The translations under genes and the position numbers were made by a program. 64,000 bases of DNA from Thermosynechococcus sp. HN-54 (lineage in GTDB: Bacteria > Cyanobacteriota > Cyanobacteriia > Thermosynechococcales > Thermosynechococcaceae). Under the pieces are notes generated by a model that was not told where the DNA came from, ran no database searches, and was given only the letters and a program-made list of their open reading frames with translations. Positions 62,153 to 64,000 of this stretch are shown piece after piece (position 1 is the first letter of the stretch; each line of letters opens with the position of its first letter). The DNA is taken from assembly GCF_023650955.1 (NCBI RefSeq), contig NZ_CP098039.1, positions 124,001-188,000 of the forward strand. Reading direction: 5' to 3'.

Positions 62153-62874
62153 GTATGCTCAACCACACCCTCAGCTGCTGACTGATCTAAAAACCAAAGG
62201 GCATTCCCCGTAATTAGCCGCGCCGGATACTGCTGCGGATCACCCGTTCCAGAGAGAATATGACGCAGGGCGGTTTGTTTATTGGCACCCGTCACGAGAA
62301 AGAGAATTTGACGCCCATGGTTAATGAGGGGAACCGCGAAGGTGAGGCGGGGTTGGCCATCTTTGTTGCCCACAGTAATCAGGCGATCGCTCACCGTCAG
62401 CGCTGCGGTGTGGGGAAAAAGCGAGGCCGTATGCCCATCGGGTCCCATGCCTAGCAAAATCAGATCAAAACTGGGAAACTCCCCTTCACGGACACCAAAG
62501 GTGTGGCGCAGGATTTGCTCATAGCGATCGGCAGCGGTCTGTGGATCGGCATCCTCTGTGGGCATTGGGTGAATCTGAGTTTTGGGAATCGGTACATGAT
62601 TGAGCCATGCCTGAAAGGCCATCCCCGCATTGCTATCGGGATGATCAGGGGGAACATAGCGTTCATCGCCCCAAAAAATGTGCCACTGTGACCAAGGGGT
62701 ATCGGCAGAGACAAGGCTCTCATACAACGGTTTAGGCGTGTTGCCACCGGCCAAAGCAAGCATGAATTGTCCCCGTTGAGCGATCGCCCCAGTGGCCTGC
62801 TCAAGAACAAACTGCTTTGCCGCCGCCGTCAGAGCAGCCAAATCTGGAAAAACACGTACGTTGGCTGTAGGCAT
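62149..62874 (-). CDS. pgl: 6-phosphogluconolactonase
   Basis: Hydrolyses 6-phosphogluconolactone in the oxidative pentose phosphate pathway. A 241-residue DevB/SOL-type protein: FMLALAGGNTPKPLYESL (sugar-phosphate loop), WHIFWGDERYVPPDHPDSN, and LILLGMGPDGHTASLFP with the catalytic His. It starts 12 bases downstream of the DUF3769 gene on the same strand, so the two may be co-transcribed. Confidence 0.95.
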   Translation of the reverse strand: MPTANVRVFPDLAALTAAAKQFVLEQATGAIAQRGQFMLALAGGNTPKPLYESLVSADTPWSQWHIFWGDERYVPPDHPDSNAGMAFQAWLNHVPIPKTQIHPMPTEDADPQTAADRYEQILRHTFGVREGEFPSFDLILLGMGPDGHTASLFPHTAALTVSDRLITVGNKDGQPRLTFAVPLINHGRQILFLVTGANKQTALRHILSGTGDPQQYPARLITGNALWFLDQSAAEGVVEHT

Positions 62875-62886
62875 AGAAGAACAACC

Positions 62887-64000
62887 CTAATTGGAGCGAA
62901 TCACACCATCAGTCGCCCTGCCCAGTCCAGGACTGGAAAAGGGATCAGCATTGCCACGCCAGTTAAAACCATTAATGCGCAAAAGAATCGTCGCTAACTG
63001 GCGATCGAGGTTATAGCGAAACACCACCCCATAGGTGCGACGGCTATATTCCACAATAATGTCGGTATCGAAAACTGTGCCAGTATCCACATTAATCTGC
63101 ATTTGGGCACCCGCTCGCAGCGGACCGTAAATCTGCTGCAACAATCCCACATTGAGCACACTAAAGTCCGTAATCCGATCAAAAAGAAAAGGTGAGGATG
63201 GCTCACTCAATGTCTGTGTAAATCCCACATCAAAACTGGTGTAGTCAAACCAATTACGGGAAAAATGACCCACTTGACCACGAAAACCTGCCCCTGCAAC
63301 TAACGCGGGTTGGGTACTGCCATTGGTATAGTAGTTCGCTACACCGCCCAACTGACTATAAAACTGCAAGAAGGGTTGTACAGGACGGGGGCTATAGCGC
63401 AGGCCTTGGGTTCGCGTAGGCGGTAAGGGAGTGCCCCGCCAAATGGGCATGGCCCAGTTAAGACTTGCGGCAGCTTGAAGACGACCTAGGCTTGGCTTAG
63501 GAGGTAGGGATGGATCATCACTGGCCGCCGTGACGTATTGACCTCCCAGAAGATAACTGAGTGCTAGGCCTTGAGTTAAGGGAATGCCTGTACCGCTAAA
63601 CGTGCCCCCAAAGCTACTGGTAATTTCCTGCTCCCCAAGGGAACGATTAAAGACGCGCTGACGATAAATGGCAGAGACGGTCAGCAGATTGCGGGCATCA
63701 AGATTGTGGAATAAGTCTGCCCCTGCCCGTGACGTACTCGGCCAGTCGTTAGGGTTTAGTGTATTCAAGAAGCCGTAACCGCGTACACGAGTCTGCGGAG
63801 TGAACCGATGCCCTAGCTCGATCGCCCCTCCATAACTTTTGGCATCAAAGAGATCAAAGTCGTTGTTAATGATGCGCTCTAAGTAAATGGATGGCAGGAA
63901 GGTAACTTGGGTATTGGGGGTATTGATTGCTCTGTACCGATAGGCAAGAAACACCCCGCCCCGGTCTTGCTCATCATAGCCAAACTCAAAGGGCAACACT
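62887..64000 (-). CDS. DUF3769 family outer-membrane beta-barrel protein, C-terminal part
   Basis: The frame is open to the right edge, so the N-terminal part lies outside; about 370 residues are present. Alternating hydrophobic/polar strands (GYDEQDRGGVFLAYRYR, TQVTFLPSIYLER, GAIELGHRFT...) and the end with VEYSRRTYGVVFRYNLDRQLATILLRINGFNW suggest a beta-barrel. I associate this C-terminal signature with DUF3769, the cyanobacterial LptD-like family, which would place LPS in the outer leaflet. The protein continues beyond the window, so the N-terminal domains cannot be judged. Confidence 0.75.
   Translation of the reverse strand, partial: VLPFEFGYDEQDRGGVFLAYRYRAINTPNTQVTFLPSIYLERIINNDFDLFDAKSYGGAIELGHRFTPQTRVRGYGFLNTLNPNDWPSTSRAGADLFHNLDARNLLTVSAIYRQRVFNRSLGEQEITSSFGGTFSGTGIPLTQGLALSYLLGGQYVTAASDDPSLPPKPSLGRLQAAASLNWAMPIWRGTPLPPTRTQGLRYSPRPVQPFLQFYSQLGGVANYYTNGSTQPALVAGAGFRGQVGHFSRNWFDYTSFDVGFTQTLSEPSSPFLFDRITDFSVLNVGLLQQIYGPLRAGAQMQINVDTGTVFDTDIIVEYSRRTYGVVFRYNLDRQLATILLRINGFNWRGNADPFSSPGLGRATDGVIRSN

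Noticed and set aside
1-64000. Dispersed GCGATCGC octamers as a repeat element or regulatory family
   Set aside because: This is HIP1, a known cyanobacterial sequence; copies lie inside many coding regions, so they are not listed one by one.
1-64000. CRISPR array or cas operon
   Set aside because: No regularly spaced repeats are seen; the Cas4-like gene at 53408 stands alone.
1-64000. Insertion sequence or prophage
   Set aside because: No transposase, integrase or phage structural gene was recognised, and no terminal inverted repeats with target duplications were found.

Overview
The window is cyanobacterial and most like Thermosynechococcus. RNA polymerase beta' is split into rpoC1 and rpoC2, the HIP1 octamer GCGATCGC occurs throughout, and plant/cyanobacteria-restricted genes are present (ndhS, Ycf51, CCB-type b6f assembly factor, DUF3119, DUF3086, DUF760, flavodiiron protein). 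The genus is my inference from the overall look of the proteins; I could not run a search. Coding is dense on both strands, with many 1-50 bp overlaps. I see no CRISPR array, rRNA operon, intact insertion sequence or prophage. || Layout. 1-7.8 kb: end of rpoB, rpoC1, rpoC2, closed by a long hairpin. 7.9-10.5 kb: M48 protease and b-type cytochrome, facing a HAS-barrel protein/ndhS pair and tRNA-Ser. 10.6-21.6 kb: envelope and polysaccharide genes (TolC-like exporter, gmd, fcl, a WcaJ-type sugar transferase) around an M16 protein and a five-domain FHA-PAS-PAS-GGDEF-EAL protein. 21.7-26 kb: b6f assembly factor, dxs, an unusual short ketoacyl synthase. 26-27.6 kb: cutA followed two bases later by one polypeptide that joins a DarT-like DNA ADP-ribosyltransferase to a DarG-like macrodomain. 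27.7-38.6 kb: mostly plus-strand genes (devC-like permease, GH57, membrane-anchored NYN-LOTUS protein, birA, plsY, argF, cobU). 38.6-44.4 kb: minus-strand radA, FKBP, phasin-like, kinase, nucleosidase and CPBP protease, interrupted by secG and a GNAT gene on the plus strand. 44.9-48.4 kb: squalene synthase, a duplicated pterin synthase, MAPEG, sufU, ycf51, then tRNA-Val and tRNA-Leu. 48.7-58.9 kb: flavodiiron protein, clpS, a TPR-M48 pseudoprotease, a Cas4-like nuclease, RNase D, a BgtAB-type amino acid transporter, a TldE/PmbA protein. 58.9-64 kb: deoC, DUF760, mutY, an AT-rich lone DNA methyltransferase, pgl, and the C-terminal part of a DUF3769 outer-membrane protein that runs off the end. 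|| Most genes are housekeeping. The strongest candidates for something unusual are the single-chain DarT-DarG protein at 26435, the lone methyltransferase at 61218 with an inverted repeat just upstream of and touching its -10 box and a possible gene remnant behind it, the degenerate catalytic sites at 15864, 46040 and 51335, and the structured element after rpoC2.
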